Positions 49,558 to 58,243 of a stretch of DNA of 64,000 bases are shown here, piece after piece. A program made the translations under genes and the position numbers. Below the pieces are notes generated by a model, which was given only the letters and a program-made list of their open reading frames with translations, was not told where the DNA came from and did no database searches. The DNA comes from Enhygromyxa salina (GTDB taxonomy: Bacteria; Myxococcota_A; Polyangia; Nannocystales; Nannocystaceae): contig NZ_PVNL01000147.1 in NCBI RefSeq assembly GCF_002994635.1, positions 62,001 through 126,000 on the forward strand, in the 5' to 3' direction. Each line of letters starts with the position of its first letter. Position 1 is the stretch's first letter.

Positions 49558-51099
49558 GTGCTGCTGCGCGATCTCTCTGAGACGTCGGGACGCGTTCGAG
49601 ATACCCGCGCGCGCAAGAAGAAGATCGCGCTGCTCGCCGACCTCCTACGGAAAGCGAGCCTGGAGGAGCTTCCGGTCGCGGTGGCCATGCTGGCCGGAGC
49701 GCCGCGGCAGGGCAAGATCGGGATCGGGTACGCCGTCGTGGGGCGCGTGCGCGAGGCCTGCCCCGCCGCGTCGAGCCCGACCCTCAGCGTCATGGAGCTG
49801 GACGGCGCGCTGTCAAACATCGCCTCGATGTCGGGCTCGGGGTCGGCGAGTCAGCGCGAGGTCGCTCTGGGAGCGTTGCTCAGCCGCGCAACCGCGGACG
49901 AGCAGGAGTTCATCGTCCGCTTGCTGCTGGGCGAAATACGACAAGGTGCGCTCGAGGCGATCCTCGTCGAGGTGATCGCCGAGGCGACGGAGACCGACAA
50001 GATGCTCGTGCGCCGCGCGGTGATGCTCAGCGGCGACCTTGGACGTGTCGCCGTCGGGGCCAAGCGGGGCGGGGACCCCGAGCTATCGCGTTTCTCGCTG
50101 CAGCTGTTCCGTCCGGTGCAGCCGATGCTGGCCCAGCCCGCGGAGAGTGTCTCCGCCGCACTGTCAGAGCTCGGCGATGCGAGCCTCGAGTACAAGCTCG
50201 ATGGCGCGCGCGTGCAGGTACACAAGGACAACGAGCGCGTCGAAGTCTATACCCGCAACCTCAACATCGTGACGCCCGCGGTTCCGGAGATCGTCGAGGC
50301 AGCGCTAGCGATGCCCGTGCGCGCCGCGATCTTCGACGGCGAGGCGATCGCGTTGCGCGACGACGGATCGCCGCACCCTTTTCAGGTCACGATGCGGCGG
50401 TTCGGGCGGCGGCTCGACGTCGATTCCATGCGCCAGGCGCTACCCCTGACGGTGCGGCTGTTCGACTGCCTGCGCATCGATGACGACACCCTGATCGACG
50501 ACAGCAGCTTGCGACGCTGGAGCGCGCTGGAGTCGACGGCGCCGCTTGATCTGCTCGTGCCACGCATCGTCGTGTCCACGGTCCAGGAAGCCCGCGACTT
50601 CATGGCCAGGGCGCTCGACGAGGGCCACGAGGGCGTGATGGCCAAGGCGTTGAACGCCCCCTACGAGGCGGGGAAACGCGGCAGGGGCTGGCGCAAGCTC
50701 AAGACCGCCCACACGCTGGATCTCGTCGTCATCGGTGTCGAGTGGGGCAGCGGACGGCGCGAGGGCTGGCTGTCCAACCTGCACCTGGCGGCACGGGATG
50801 AAAAGACGGGGAGCTTCGTGATGTTGGGCAAGACCTTCAAGGGGCTCACCGACGAGCTACTGAAGTGGCAGACCGAGGCGTTGCTCGCCCGCGAGATCGG
50901 TCGCGAGGGCCACGTGGTCCACGTTCGACCCGAGCTGGTGGTCGAGATAGCCTTCAACGACGTCCAGGCTAGCCCGCACTACCCGGCCGGCATGGCGCTT
51001 CGGTTCGCTCGGGTCAAGCGCTACCGCGAGGACAAGAGCGCCGCCGAGGCCGATACACTGGACGCAGTTCGGGCAATCTTCGCGATGACGGCGGGATGA
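49558..51099 (+). CDS. lig: ATP-dependent DNA ligase
   Basis: A 513-residue ligase sealing nicks with ATP. The GTG at 49558 is preferred because family proteins begin LLxDxxxTSxxV; the frame is open from an ATG at 49507. Residues 1-180 are the N-terminal DNA-binding domain. The adenylation motif is EYKLDGAR with nucleophile Lys213, followed by FDGEAIAL, LFDCLRIDDDTL, EGVMAKALNAPYEAGKRG and RGWRKLKT. The OB-fold domain ends with VVEIAFNDVQASPHYPAGMALRFARV. The full-length layout resembles archaeal and mycobacterial LigB-type enzymes. Bacteria use such ligases in repair beside the NAD-dependent LigA. No nuclease or polymerase partner is adjacent. Confidence 0.95.
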   Translation: MLLRDLSETSGRVRDTRARKKKIALLADLLRKASLEELPVAVAMLAGAPRQGKIGIGYAVVGRVREACPAASSPTLSVMELDGALSNIASMSGSGSASQREVALGALLSRATADEQEFIVRLLLGEIRQGALEAILVEVIAEATETDKMLVRRAVMLSGDLGRVAVGAKRGGDPELSRFSLQLFRPVQPMLAQPAESVSAALSELGDASLEYKLDGARVQVHKDNERVEVYTRNLNIVTPAVPEIVEAALAMPVRAAIFDGEAIALRDDGSPHPFQVTMRRFGRRLDVDSMRQALPLTVRLFDCLRIDDDTLIDDSSLRRWSALESTAPLDLLVPRIVVSTVQEARDFMARALDEGHEGVMAKALNAPYEAGKRGRGWRKLKTAHTLDLVVIGVEWGSGRREGWLSNLHLAARDEKTGSFVMLGKTFKGLTDELLKWQTEALLAREIGREGHVVHVRPELVVEIAFNDVQASPHYPAGMALRFARVKRYREDKSAAEADTLDAVRAIFAMTAG

Positions 51100-51253
51100 A
51101 CTGAAACAGCCTCGCCGAGGATGCAGCGCTTCGACAGCGTCGTAGAGATCGAGACGAGACCGAGCAGCAACGAGCAGCAATGAGAAGGTGCACGTGGAGA
51201 GGAGGCGTCGCGCGGGGGAGCCTCGCAAGTTAGACTCCCCCGACCGGTATCCG

Positions 51254-52300
51254 TCAGCTGTTCGGCTTTGGCGGAAGCACGATGACCGGAATCTCTAGCC
51301 GAAATGCGGTCGGCTCCTTGCCCTGGTTTTGAATGGCCTCGGGATTGACGACCAAGGTTTGGGGATCGAGGGTCAGGCGCGGGCCGTCGGGGTCGGCCTT
51401 GCCGTCGGGCGCGGGTTGAAACAGCGCGTAGCCCTCGATGATGCGGTAGGGGTCAGTCTCGCTCAGCTCCTTCGCCGCCTCGCGGCACTGCCACAAAGAC
51501 AGCGGGCAAAACACGCCGGACGAGCCGTCCGCAGGCTGGTAGCCATCCGCATCCGGGTCCGGGGGGGCTTCGGCGTCCGGGGCGATGTAGACATGTTGCC
51601 TTTGGGTCGGCTGGTGGTTCTCGTCGAACTTTTCATTGACGATGTGCTCGCCGCCGTTGGCGTCGACCTCCGAGTGCGAACGGTAGCCCGAGCCGTTCTC
51701 AAACGTGATCTGCCAGGTGGTTTGCACGACCCGCTCGCCATCGACGACCATCTCCTTGTGGATCAGGCTGCCGTCTTCGCCGACGCCATCGCGCTCCCAG
51801 TATTCGCGACCGTCGGGGTCCGTGTGGGTGCGCGTCCAATTGCTGCCTGCGAGGTCGCCCGGCTTGGGGAAGGTCGGCGAGAAATCTCCGTCGGGTGCGC
51901 CCTCGACCTCCCAGGCCGTGGAAGGCCAACCAGACTCGTCAATTTGACCGGTGGCGGCCGGCATGAAGTCCTCGATCGCGTAGAGACTGAGCATCTCGAC
52001 GAGATCTCGGAGCTGCTCGATCGCGGCCAGGTCTTCGAGCAGCCCGGCGGACGCCAGCACGTCCACGAGCCGCTCGAGCTGCGAGACCTTTTGGTCGGTC
52101 AGGTAGTAGGCATTCAGCGCGATGGCGTCGACGTCTTCGATCCCGTGGATCAGGTAGCCGGCCTCGTCGAGCTGCTCGAGCGAGGCGTCTTTAAGGAACT
52201 CTTGTTCGGGGTCGCCGGCGCGGGCCTCGACGCTCAGCGCGAGGGCGGATACGAACACGAGCGCGGTCGCGCAACGTACGTGAAAGGCTGAATTGTCCAT
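51254..52300 (-). CDS. Hypothetical exported protein
   Basis: A 348-residue protein; ATG 52300 is followed by a signal peptide (NSAFHVRCATALVFVSALAL with cleavage after VEARA). The mature N-terminus is helical and acidic (EQEFLKDASLEQLDEAGYL, LERLVDVLASAGLLEDLAA). The middle has Tyr/Asp-rich beta strands with Asp-Gly turns (NWTRTHTDPDGREYWERDG, TTWQITFENGSGYRSHSEV), like wall-associated or YD-type repeats. A Cys pair and a beta-rich C-terminus (FRLEIPVIVLPPKP) close the protein. The function is unknown. It converges with the ligase gene across about 150 bases that show no gene. Confidence 0.72.
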   Translation of the reverse strand: MDNSAFHVRCATALVFVSALALSVEARAGDPEQEFLKDASLEQLDEAGYLIHGIEDVDAIALNAYYLTDQKVSQLERLVDVLASAGLLEDLAAIEQLRDLVEMLSLYAIEDFMPAATGQIDESGWPSTAWEVEGAPDGDFSPTFPKPGDLAGSNWTRTHTDPDGREYWERDGVGEDGSLIHKEMVVDGERVVQTTWQITFENGSGYRSHSEVDANGGEHIVNEKFDENHQPTQRQHVYIAPDAEAPPDPDADGYQPADGSSGVFCPLSLWQCREAAKELSETDPYRIIEGYALFQPAPDGKADPDGPRLTLDPQTLVVNPEAIQNQGKEPTAFRLEIPVIVLPPKPNS

Positions 52301-52355
52301 GACAGCGTGGTAGAGCCGGCACGCCCTGTAGCGTTCCGGACTTTTTTGCGCCCCG

Positions 52356-52955
52356 CTACCGACCGGCACGGCCAACGCCCACTGCGAGCTCTGCGAGTCG
52401 TGGGTTACGCAGCCGCGTTCGCCCTTTGAGCGCCGGCAGCGGGTCTTCGGCGGTTAGGTCCATGTTGCGGATGAGCAGCGCGAGGCCCGCGACGATCTCT
52501 CGCTCGAGCTGCACGAACACGCGCGCGTTCTCCACGACGTCAACGGCGTCCGCCCGCACGTCACCCTGGCCCTGTTCAGCCTCGGCAAGATCGTGGGCAA
52601 GCAGAGCCTCCGCCGCGTCTCGCATGGGGGCGTCGAGGGTGCCGAAGAACAGGCCCCGGCCGACCTGAGCACCGGGGTCGTCGCGGGGATCCATCCCGGC
52701 AACGATGCGACCGAGCATTGCGAAGTCGAGCCCGACGAGCACCGCGACGAACGGCGTACACGAGATCCGACTGGCGACCGCCAGGGGCACCGGCGTGGCC
52801 GTGTAGTCGCCCGCGCCCAGGCTATCGGTCGCCCCCGTCGACCGCCGCGGAGGCAGCCCGAGACCTTCGGGCGTTTGTAGACACGGTTGAGCCCCCGCCA
52901 GCGCCCAAACACAAGTCTCCGTTTTGCTCCCCCTCCTACTCGTTTGAGCTCGCAC
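52356..52955 (-). CDS. Hypothetical protein
   Basis: A 199-codon frame with a GTG start. The C-terminal 135 residues look like a real protein (RISCTPFVAVLVGLDFAML, GRGLFFGTLDAPMRDAAEAL, ENARVFVQLEREIVAGLAL), with good third-position G/C. The first 60 residues are less convincing, so the true start may be internal or the gene may be 5'-damaged. No family recognised. It lies 55 bases upstream of the exported-protein gene on the same strand and diverges from the nuclease-like gene. Confidence 0.5.
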   Translation of the reverse strand: MRAQTSRRGSKTETCVWALAGAQPCLQTPEGLGLPPRRSTGATDSLGAGDYTATPVPLAVASRISCTPFVAVLVGLDFAMLGRIVAGMDPRDDPGAQVGRGLFFGTLDAPMRDAAEALLAHDLAEAEQGQGDVRADAVDVVENARVFVQLEREIVAGLALLIRNMDLTAEDPLPALKGRTRLRNPRLAELAVGVGRAGR

Positions 52956-53015
52956 CAGAGCTAAGCCAAAAGATCGCAGTCAGCATGGGCGCGGACGACG
53001 TCGGTATGATGGGCC

Positions 53016-53522
53016 GTGCCCTACCTGGTCCTCGGCCTGCTGCTCGGCGCTCTGGTCTCGCTGTGGGTCGGACGTGCCTGGCAAAGAACTCGGATGCGTC
53101 GGCGCTTTCGCCAGGCACGCGCGGGCGAGGTCGCGGCGGAGGAGCTGCTGAAAAAGCAAGGCTTTCGGATCCTCGACGAGCAGGTACGTCGGCGACAGCA
53201 CATGTTCGTCGACGGCGAGCGGCTCGACTACGAGGTTCGGGCCGATCTGTTGGTCTCGCGGTGGTGGCGGACCTACGTGGTCGAGGTCAAGACCGGAAAA
53301 TCCGCGCCCAATCCCAAGACCACCGCGACCCGTCGGCAGCTGCGTGAGTACGCCGCGGTCTACGACGCCGATGGCCTGCTCCTCGCGGACATGAGCGCCC
53401 GGGAGCTGTACGAGATCGAGTTTCCCGCGAGTGGGTCCCGACGCCAAAGGACGCGCACGGCGACCGCCTTCATTCTTGGGGCCATGGTCGGCGTGGCCCT
53501 GGCCGTGCTCGTGGGCGGCTGA
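53016..53522 (+). CDS. Membrane-anchored PD-(D/E)XK nuclease-like protein
   Basis: A 168-residue protein from a GTG start. An N-terminal helix (PYLVLGLLLGALVSLWVG) and a C-terminal helix (TATAFILGAMVGVALAVLVG) bracket a soluble domain carrying the nuclease signature: Asp in YEVRADLLVS, ExK in YVVEVKTGK, and Gln/Tyr in RRQLREYAAVYD. The order of strands matches restriction-endonuclease-like folds of the Holliday-junction-resolvase or NERD type. A basic RMRRRFRQARAGEVAAEELL helix precedes the fold. It may be a membrane-associated nuclease or a DNA-binding relative; activity is untested. Confidence 0.75.
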   Translation: MPYLVLGLLLGALVSLWVGRAWQRTRMRRRFRQARAGEVAAEELLKKQGFRILDEQVRRRQHMFVDGERLDYEVRADLLVSRWWRTYVVEVKTGKSAPNPKTTATRRQLREYAAVYDADGLLLADMSARELYEIEFPASGSRRQRTRTATAFILGAMVGVALAVLVGG

Positions 53523-53682
53523 TGCCCCATCGGCGAGCGCCTCGCCAGGCGCAGGCCTGCGCGGGGCTTCGCCGGCCTCGCACACGCCACCGAACAGGCT
53601 GTAGGCCCGGGGGGTAGCTCGCGTCCTTTTGCTGACCGTAGAAGCGGCTTCGTGAGCGGTCGCTGACGTTCCGGCCGACGCC

Positions 53683-55512
53683 GTGATGTGTGTTCGTGGC
53701 CATGCTTTCACGCTGGCGTGGGTCGAGGCGCGGGTCGCTGCTGGAAAATCCGTACTCGTGCACGCACGCCCTACGTCGGTCGGGGATCACCCCATCCCCG
53801 CGCGACTTTCGACCCCGACTAGTAATTTTGCCAGGTGTATAGATCGTAGTTTTATTGATAGCACACCTGTTGATGAGGGACCGTCCGACGCTGAGCTGAG
53901 CGACGTCGCCGAGGAGAACGCAGACGCGGGCCAGCTCGCCGCCGACCCGATCTGCGTCACGATGTTGGTCCACGTCGAATACCAGACCGACGAGAAGCTC
54001 AATTGGCTGGTCAGTGAGTTTGACGTGCTCGAACACGCCGACCGTGAGAAGGGCTATGTGGCCATGTTGGTCGAGCCCGAGAGCTACGAGCGGTTGCTCG
54101 ACGAGGGCTTCGCGGTCGAGATCCAGCACGGACCGACCGAGGAGCTGGCCAACGTGATCAGCGGGTTCCGCTCGATCGGCGGCTACGCCTGCTACCGCAC
54201 CGTCGAGGAGACCGCCACGACGATGAGCACGCTGAACACGGACTACTCCGACCTGGTCGAACTCGTCGACATGGGGGACTCGTGGAACAAGGTCACACCC
54301 GGCGGCGCGAGCGGCTACGACATCGCGGGCATGATCGTGACCAACGAGAACATCGCCGGGCCCAAGCCGCGCTTCTTCTTGATGGGCTCGATCCACGCCC
54401 GCGAGTACGCGCCGGCCGAGCTCGCGATCCGCTTCGCCGAGCAGATGGTCACGGACTACGGGACCGATCCCGACGCGACCTGGCTGCTCGACAATTTTGA
54501 GCTGCACGTGCTGCCCCACGCCAACCCCGACGGCCGCAAGATCGCCGAGCAGGGCTATACCCAGCGCAAGAACCGAAACACCAGCAAGGGCTGGTGCTCG
54601 TATCCGCCGACGTCGTACAGCCAACACGGCGTCGACCTCAACCGCAATCACTCGTTCAAGTTTGGCGGCGCGGGCTCCAGCTCCAGCTCGTGCAACCTGA
54701 CCTATCGCAAGAGCTCGGCCTCGGAGCCCGAGACCCAGGCGCTGCAGACCTACATGAGCTCGATCTTCGCGGATCAGCGCGGTCCCGACGACTCCGACGC
54801 GGCGCCCGACGATACCACCGGCTTGATGATCACGCTGCACTCCTATAGCCCGCTGGTGCTGTTCCCGTGGAGCTGGAGCGCGAGCGGGGCCCCGAACTTG
54901 GCGGAGCTGCGCACGCTCGGGCGCAAGTTCGGCTATCACAACGGCTACCCGGTCTGTCAGACGCCCGTCTGTCTGTACGCGGCGAGCGGCACGACTGACG
55001 ACTGGGCCTATGGCACGCTCGGGGTCGCGGCCTTCACGTTCGAGCTCGGCGACTCGTTCTTCCAGAGCTGCGCGACGTTCGAGTCGACGATCGAGCCCGA
55101 CAACATCGCGGCCCTGCGCGACGCGTTCAAGGCCGCGCGCCGCCCCTACCAGACCCCGGCGGGGCCCGACGCGGTCAGCGTGGCCGTCTCGGCCTCGCCG
55201 GTGACCGCCGGCACCAGCGTCACGCTGACCGCCAACGTCGACGACACCCGCTACGACAGCAACGGCTGGGGCAGCGAAGCGACGCAGAACATCGCGGCCG
55301 CGCGCTACACAGTCGACCAAGCATCGTGGTCGGGCGCGACGCTCAACGCGATGGCGGCCACCGACGGGACCTTCAACTCGACCGTGGAGGGCGTGACCGC
55401 CACGATCGACACCACCGGTTGGGCGGTCGGTCGGTATCTGCTCATGGTCGAGGGCCAGGACGCCGACGGCAACTGGGGGGCTCCGAGCGCGGTGTTCCTC
55501 GACGTGCAGTAG
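53683..55512 (+). CDS. Zinc carboxypeptidase (M14) with replaced N-terminus
   Basis: A 609-residue frame from GTG/ATG. Residues about 90-165 are a propeptide-like domain. Residues 175-470 are an M14 carboxypeptidase: zinc ligands His238 and Glu241 (GSIHAREYAP) and His386 (ITLHSYS), catalytic Glu454 (FTFELGD), plus NPDGR and LNRNHSFKF. Residues 480-609 form a beta-sandwich (VSVAVSASPVTAGTSVTL). The first about 60 residues have no signal peptide and run through AT-rich DNA at 53815-53880, unlike the rest of the gene, so the native 5' end has probably been lost. The protease domain is complete. A mutilated second copy lies at 56951-57478. Confidence 0.88.
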   Translation: MMCVRGHAFTLAWVEARVAAGKSVLVHARPTSVGDHPIPARLSTPTSNFARCIDRSFIDSTPVDEGPSDAELSDVAEENADAGQLAADPICVTMLVHVEYQTDEKLNWLVSEFDVLEHADREKGYVAMLVEPESYERLLDEGFAVEIQHGPTEELANVISGFRSIGGYACYRTVEETATTMSTLNTDYSDLVELVDMGDSWNKVTPGGASGYDIAGMIVTNENIAGPKPRFFLMGSIHAREYAPAELAIRFAEQMVTDYGTDPDATWLLDNFELHVLPHANPDGRKIAEQGYTQRKNRNTSKGWCSYPPTSYSQHGVDLNRNHSFKFGGAGSSSSSCNLTYRKSSASEPETQALQTYMSSIFADQRGPDDSDAAPDDTTGLMITLHSYSPLVLFPWSWSASGAPNLAELRTLGRKFGYHNGYPVCQTPVCLYAASGTTDDWAYGTLGVAAFTFELGDSFFQSCATFESTIEPDNIAALRDAFKAARRPYQTPAGPDAVSVAVSASPVTAGTSVTLTANVDDTRYDSNGWGSEATQNIAAARYTVDQASWSGATLNAMAATDGTFNSTVEGVTATIDTTGWAVGRYLLMVEGQDADGNWGAPSAVFLDVQ

Positions 55513-55550
55513 CCATCACGCGCGCGGTGGCGGTCGCGGGGTCGAACCTC

Positions 55551-55778
55551 GCGGCCGTCATTGCCTGATCAGACCGCGCGAGAGCGAGTGCAGCAGCAGC
55601 TCGGCGTTGGTGCGGACACCCAGCACCTCCATGATGCGGTACTCGTGAAACGCGACGGTGCGCGGGCTGACGCCGAGCGAGGCGCCGATCTCTTTCATCG
55701 TCTGTCCGCCGCCCAAGAGCCGCAGGACCTCGAGTTGGCGGGGGGTCGAGGGCTGACGTCGTGACGGCTGTGGACCGG
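55551..55778. repeat. 228-bp direct repeat, copy 1 (LuxR C-terminus)
   Basis: Bases 55551-55778 match 57472-57699 with three substitutions, from gcggccgtcattgcctgatc to tggaccgg. The segment covers the LuxR-type DNA-binding domain and its stop. Flanks outside the repeat do not match on the regulator side. On the carboxypeptidase side the duplicated block continues in degraded form at 56951-57470. Confidence 0.9.
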
Positions 55779-55842
55779 CCGCACTGCAAGTTTCGGCAAC
55801 ACTGCCCTCGGCGAAAAAGCCAAGCGAGGCGGCGCGAGGCAT
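55558..55842 (-). CDS. Truncated LuxR-type DNA-binding domain protein
   Basis: A 94-codon frame. Residues about 25-94 are a GerE/LuxR helix-turn-helix domain (TPRQLEVLRLLGGGQTMKEI, GVSPRTVAFHEYRIMEVLGV), nearly identical to the C-terminus of the full regulator at 57479-58243. The first 24 residues (PRAASLGFFAEGSVAETC) have no relation to that regulator. It is a duplicated fragment. As a small HTH-only protein it could still bind the same operators and act as a competitor, but it may be non-functional. It follows the lipid-kinase gene by 21 bases on the same strand. Confidence 0.6.
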   Translation of the reverse strand: MPRAASLGFFAEGSVAETCSAAGPQPSRRQPSTPRQLEVLRLLGGGQTMKEIGASLGVSPRTVAFHEYRIMEVLGVRTNAELLLHSLSRGLIRQ

Positions 55843-55863
55843 TGCACCACGGGCTCCTAGGCC

Positions 55864-56871
55864 CTAGGCTTCGGGGGCTGCCCAGAACGGGATGATCGGA
55901 CCGGCTGAGATCCTGCACGCGCGCGCCCCCTCGAGGGCGATCATCTCACCATCGAGGGTGTAGCCCTCGGTCAACTCCAGGCCCAGCTCGCCAATGTTGG
56001 CGCGGGCGACCAGGGGATGCTCCACCGCGAGCTCGCGCTGGTCTCCCTGGCCGAACAGCAGCATCAGCGAGTGACGAAACACGACAGCCGGCCGCATGCC
56101 GTTGCCCGAAATGTGAAACCGATGCGCGCGGATCGGCTCGGGCGGGAGCGCGCGCAGGCCCATGGTGCTGCGCTCGAGCACGCCGACGATGAGCGAGTGC
56201 AGCGCCGGCTGAGATGGACCGAGATCCTCTCCATCGACGCACAGGCGCAGGCCTCGGCGCGAGAACAAGGGAGTGTCCATGGCGTTGGGGTTGAGGCTCT
56301 GGGCGAAGGTCTGGGCCATGACCAGGGTCGCGTCGGCGATCGTGGGATGCTCCCGGCGAGCGTAGTAGGCCTCGAGCACTCGGTAGATCACGCCCCAGCC
56401 GAACATGAACCCGTAAATCGGCGCGTGGCCCTCGACCTCGACCTTGAGCGAGGGTATCGATCGGCGCACGAGCTCGCCGCGCTCGGCCATGCGCCCGAGG
56501 GTCTCGAAGGGAGGCTCGGACAGGCCGAGGTACTCACCCATGACGTTGATGGTTCCGGCCGCGACCGGGAGGATCGTCGGCAGCGGGGCGTCCTCGCCGA
56601 GGCACGCGAGCATCGCGCTGAGGCCCCGAGCGATCGAGCCGTCGCCGCCGTAGAAGCAGACAGTCTGCGACGCGTCCACGGGCTTGGTTCGAAACAGCTC
56701 GGTCAGCTCGTCGAGGCTCGAGGTCAGGTGCAGGCGGGGGTTGAGCACGGCGGTGGCGGTGGCGCTCCTGGCCATGCGCTTGCGAACCCGGCCGGCGTTG
56801 GGGTTGAGGACCAACACCAGCTCCGGCGCCTGGAGGAGGTGGCGGTCGAGGATCTCGGTGAAGGCCTCCAT
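55864..56871 (-). CDS. Diacylglycerol-kinase-family lipid kinase-like protein
   Basis: A 335-residue protein; ATG 56871 is chosen since the family fold starts at LVLVLNPNAGRVRKRM. The DAGK catalytic domain has VCFYGGDGSIARGLSAML at 71-88 (nucleotide-binding GGDGS) and LPVAAGTINVMGEYLG. The second lobe runs to the end, with IYGFMFGWGVIYRVLEAYY and FHISGNGMRPAVVF. The usual GT of GGDGT is GS, which is tolerated in the family. It phosphorylates a lipid such as diacylglycerol, sphingosine-like or isoprenoid alcohols; the substrate is unknown. A second, distinct family member is at 60718. Confidence 0.88.
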   Translation of the reverse strand: MEAFTEILDRHLLQAPELVLVLNPNAGRVRKRMARSATATAVLNPRLHLTSSLDELTELFRTKPVDASQTVCFYGGDGSIARGLSAMLACLGEDAPLPTILPVAAGTINVMGEYLGLSEPPFETLGRMAERGELVRRSIPSLKVEVEGHAPIYGFMFGWGVIYRVLEAYYARREHPTIADATLVMAQTFAQSLNPNAMDTPLFSRRGLRLCVDGEDLGPSQPALHSLIVGVLERSTMGLRALPPEPIRAHRFHISGNGMRPAVVFRHSLMLLFGQGDQRELAVEHPLVARANIGELGLELTEGYTLDGEMIALEGARACRISAGPIIPFWAAPEA

Positions 56872-56950
56872 GGCGGAGATTTTCGTCGGGGGTTGACGGC
56901 TGTCAACTCGCGAGGTCCCGGCGACGCCCATCGCTGCGCGTGCACGAGCG

Positions 56951-57478
56951 ACGGCTACGTCTGCCACCGCACCGTCGAGGGGACCACCACGACGATGAGC
57001 ACGCTGAACACGGACGACTCCGACCTGGTCGATCTCGTCGTCAAGGGGACTCGTGAGGCGCGAGCGGCTACGACATCGCGGGCATGATCGCGACCAACGA
57101 GAACATCGCCGGACCCCAGCCGCGCTTCTTCTTGATGGGCTCGCTCCACGCCCGCGAGTGCGCGCCGGCCGAGCTTGCGATCCGCTTCGCCGAGCAGATG
57201 GTCACGGACGCGTTCTTCCAGAGCTGCGCGACGTTCGAGTCGACGATCGAACCCGACAACATCGCGGCCCTGCGCGACGCGTTCAAGGCCGCGCGTCGTA
57301 CCTACCAGACCCCGGCGGGGCCCGACGCGGTCAGCGTGGCCGTCTCGGCCTCGCCGGTGACCGCCGGCACCAGCGTCACGCTGACCGCCAACGTCGACGA
57401 CACCCGCTACGTCAGCAAGCAACGTGGTCGGGCGACGCTCAACGCGATGGCGGCCACCGACGGACCCTTCAGCGGCCG
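56951..57478 (+). pseudogene. Degraded second copy of the M14 carboxypeptidase
   Basis: Aligns with 54179-55400 of the intact gene. It keeps MSTLNTDDSDLVDLV, then loses about 30 bases around 57050 (shifting frame). It resumes at ATNENIAGPQPRFFLMGSLH. It then jumps after FAEQMVTD directly to FFQSCATFESTIEPDN, an in-frame loss of about 600 bases that removes the third zinc His and the catalytic Glu. The beta-sandwich is also truncated before the fragment fuses to the LuxR 3' end at 57472. No start codon or signal peptide is present. It is a clear dead remnant of a segmental duplication. Confidence 0.9.
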
Positions 57479-57699
57479 TCATTGCCTGATCAGACCGCGC
57501 GAGAGCGAGTGCAGCAGCAGCTCGGCGTTGGTGCGGACACCCAGCACCTCCATGATGCGGTACTTGTGAAACGCGACGGTGCGCGGGCTGACGCCGAGCG
57601 TGGCGCCGATCTCTTTCATCGTCTGTCCGCCGCCCAAGAGCCGCAGGACCTCGAGTTGGCGGGGGGTCAAGGGCTGACGTCGTGACGGCTGTGGACCGG
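57472..57699. repeat. 228-bp direct repeat, copy 2 (LuxR C-terminus)
   Basis: Second copy of the repeat at 55551-55778, here inside the intact XRE-PAS-LuxR regulator gene. The three differences from copy 1 include a Lys/Glu change and a Thr/Ser change in the HTH domain. Confidence 0.9.
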
Positions 57700-58243
57700 G
57701 TCCGGCCCGAGCCGCAGCGAGCTCGTTCGCGCGGGCGAGGGCGTCGACGCGGCCCACGTTCGACGTGTCGTCGAGCTCGAGGACGAGGACGACCGCGCGA
57801 GCCACTCGCGGCTGGCCGTCATCGCTTCGCCAGACTCGTCCGCGGCATCGCAGCCTGCGGACCTCGCCGTCGCCGTCGCCGTCGCGCACGTCGATTGGCG
57901 CCGCGTCATGTCCGAGCATGAGGGCCGCCACGAAATCCTCATAGCGGCCGCGGTCGTCCGGGTGGATGCCGGGAGCGCAAGCGCGCAGGTCGAGCTCGGC
58001 GTCCGGGTCGATCCGCAGGATGTCGCACAGCTGCGCGGACACGCGGGTGCGTCCGAAGACGAAGTCGTGAGTCCAGTGACCGAGCCGAGCCAGCTGCTCG
58101 ATCTCGTAGTACCCGAGTGCGATCCGCCGAACGGTGTCGGTGGCGAGCCCGGTCAGCTCCGCCACCTTCTCTCGGGTGAGTCCGCGGCCCTCTCGGAGTT
58201 CGCGGACACGAGCGCCGAGATCCTCGGGTGTCACGATGGCCAT
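57479..58243 (-). CDS. XRE-PAS-LuxR transcriptional regulator
   Basis: A 254-residue regulator; ATG 58243 is chosen because it starts exactly at the first HTH (VTPEDLGARVRELREGRGL). Residues 5-42 are an XRE-type helix-turn-helix (TREKVAELTGLATDTVRRIA). Residues 45-160 are a PAS-like sensor (ARLGHWTHDFVFGRTRVSAQ, GIHPDDRGRYEDFVA, RRLRCRGRVWRSDDG). Residues 190-254 are a LuxR/GerE HTH (TPRQLEVLRLLGGGQTMKEI). Two different DNA-binding domains on one chain with a PAS between them is unusual. The 3' end is convergent with the carboxypeptidase remnant. Confidence 0.85.
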   Translation of the reverse strand: MAIVTPEDLGARVRELREGRGLTREKVAELTGLATDTVRRIALGYYEIEQLARLGHWTHDFVFGRTRVSAQLCDILRIDPDAELDLRACAPGIHPDDRGRYEDFVAALMLGHDAAPIDVRDGDGDGEVRRLRCRGRVWRSDDGQPRVARAVVLVLELDDTSNVGRVDALARANELAAARAGPGPQPSRRQPLTPRQLEVLRLLGGGQTMKEIGATLGVSPRTVAFHKYRIMEVLGVRTNAELLLHSLSRGLIRQ

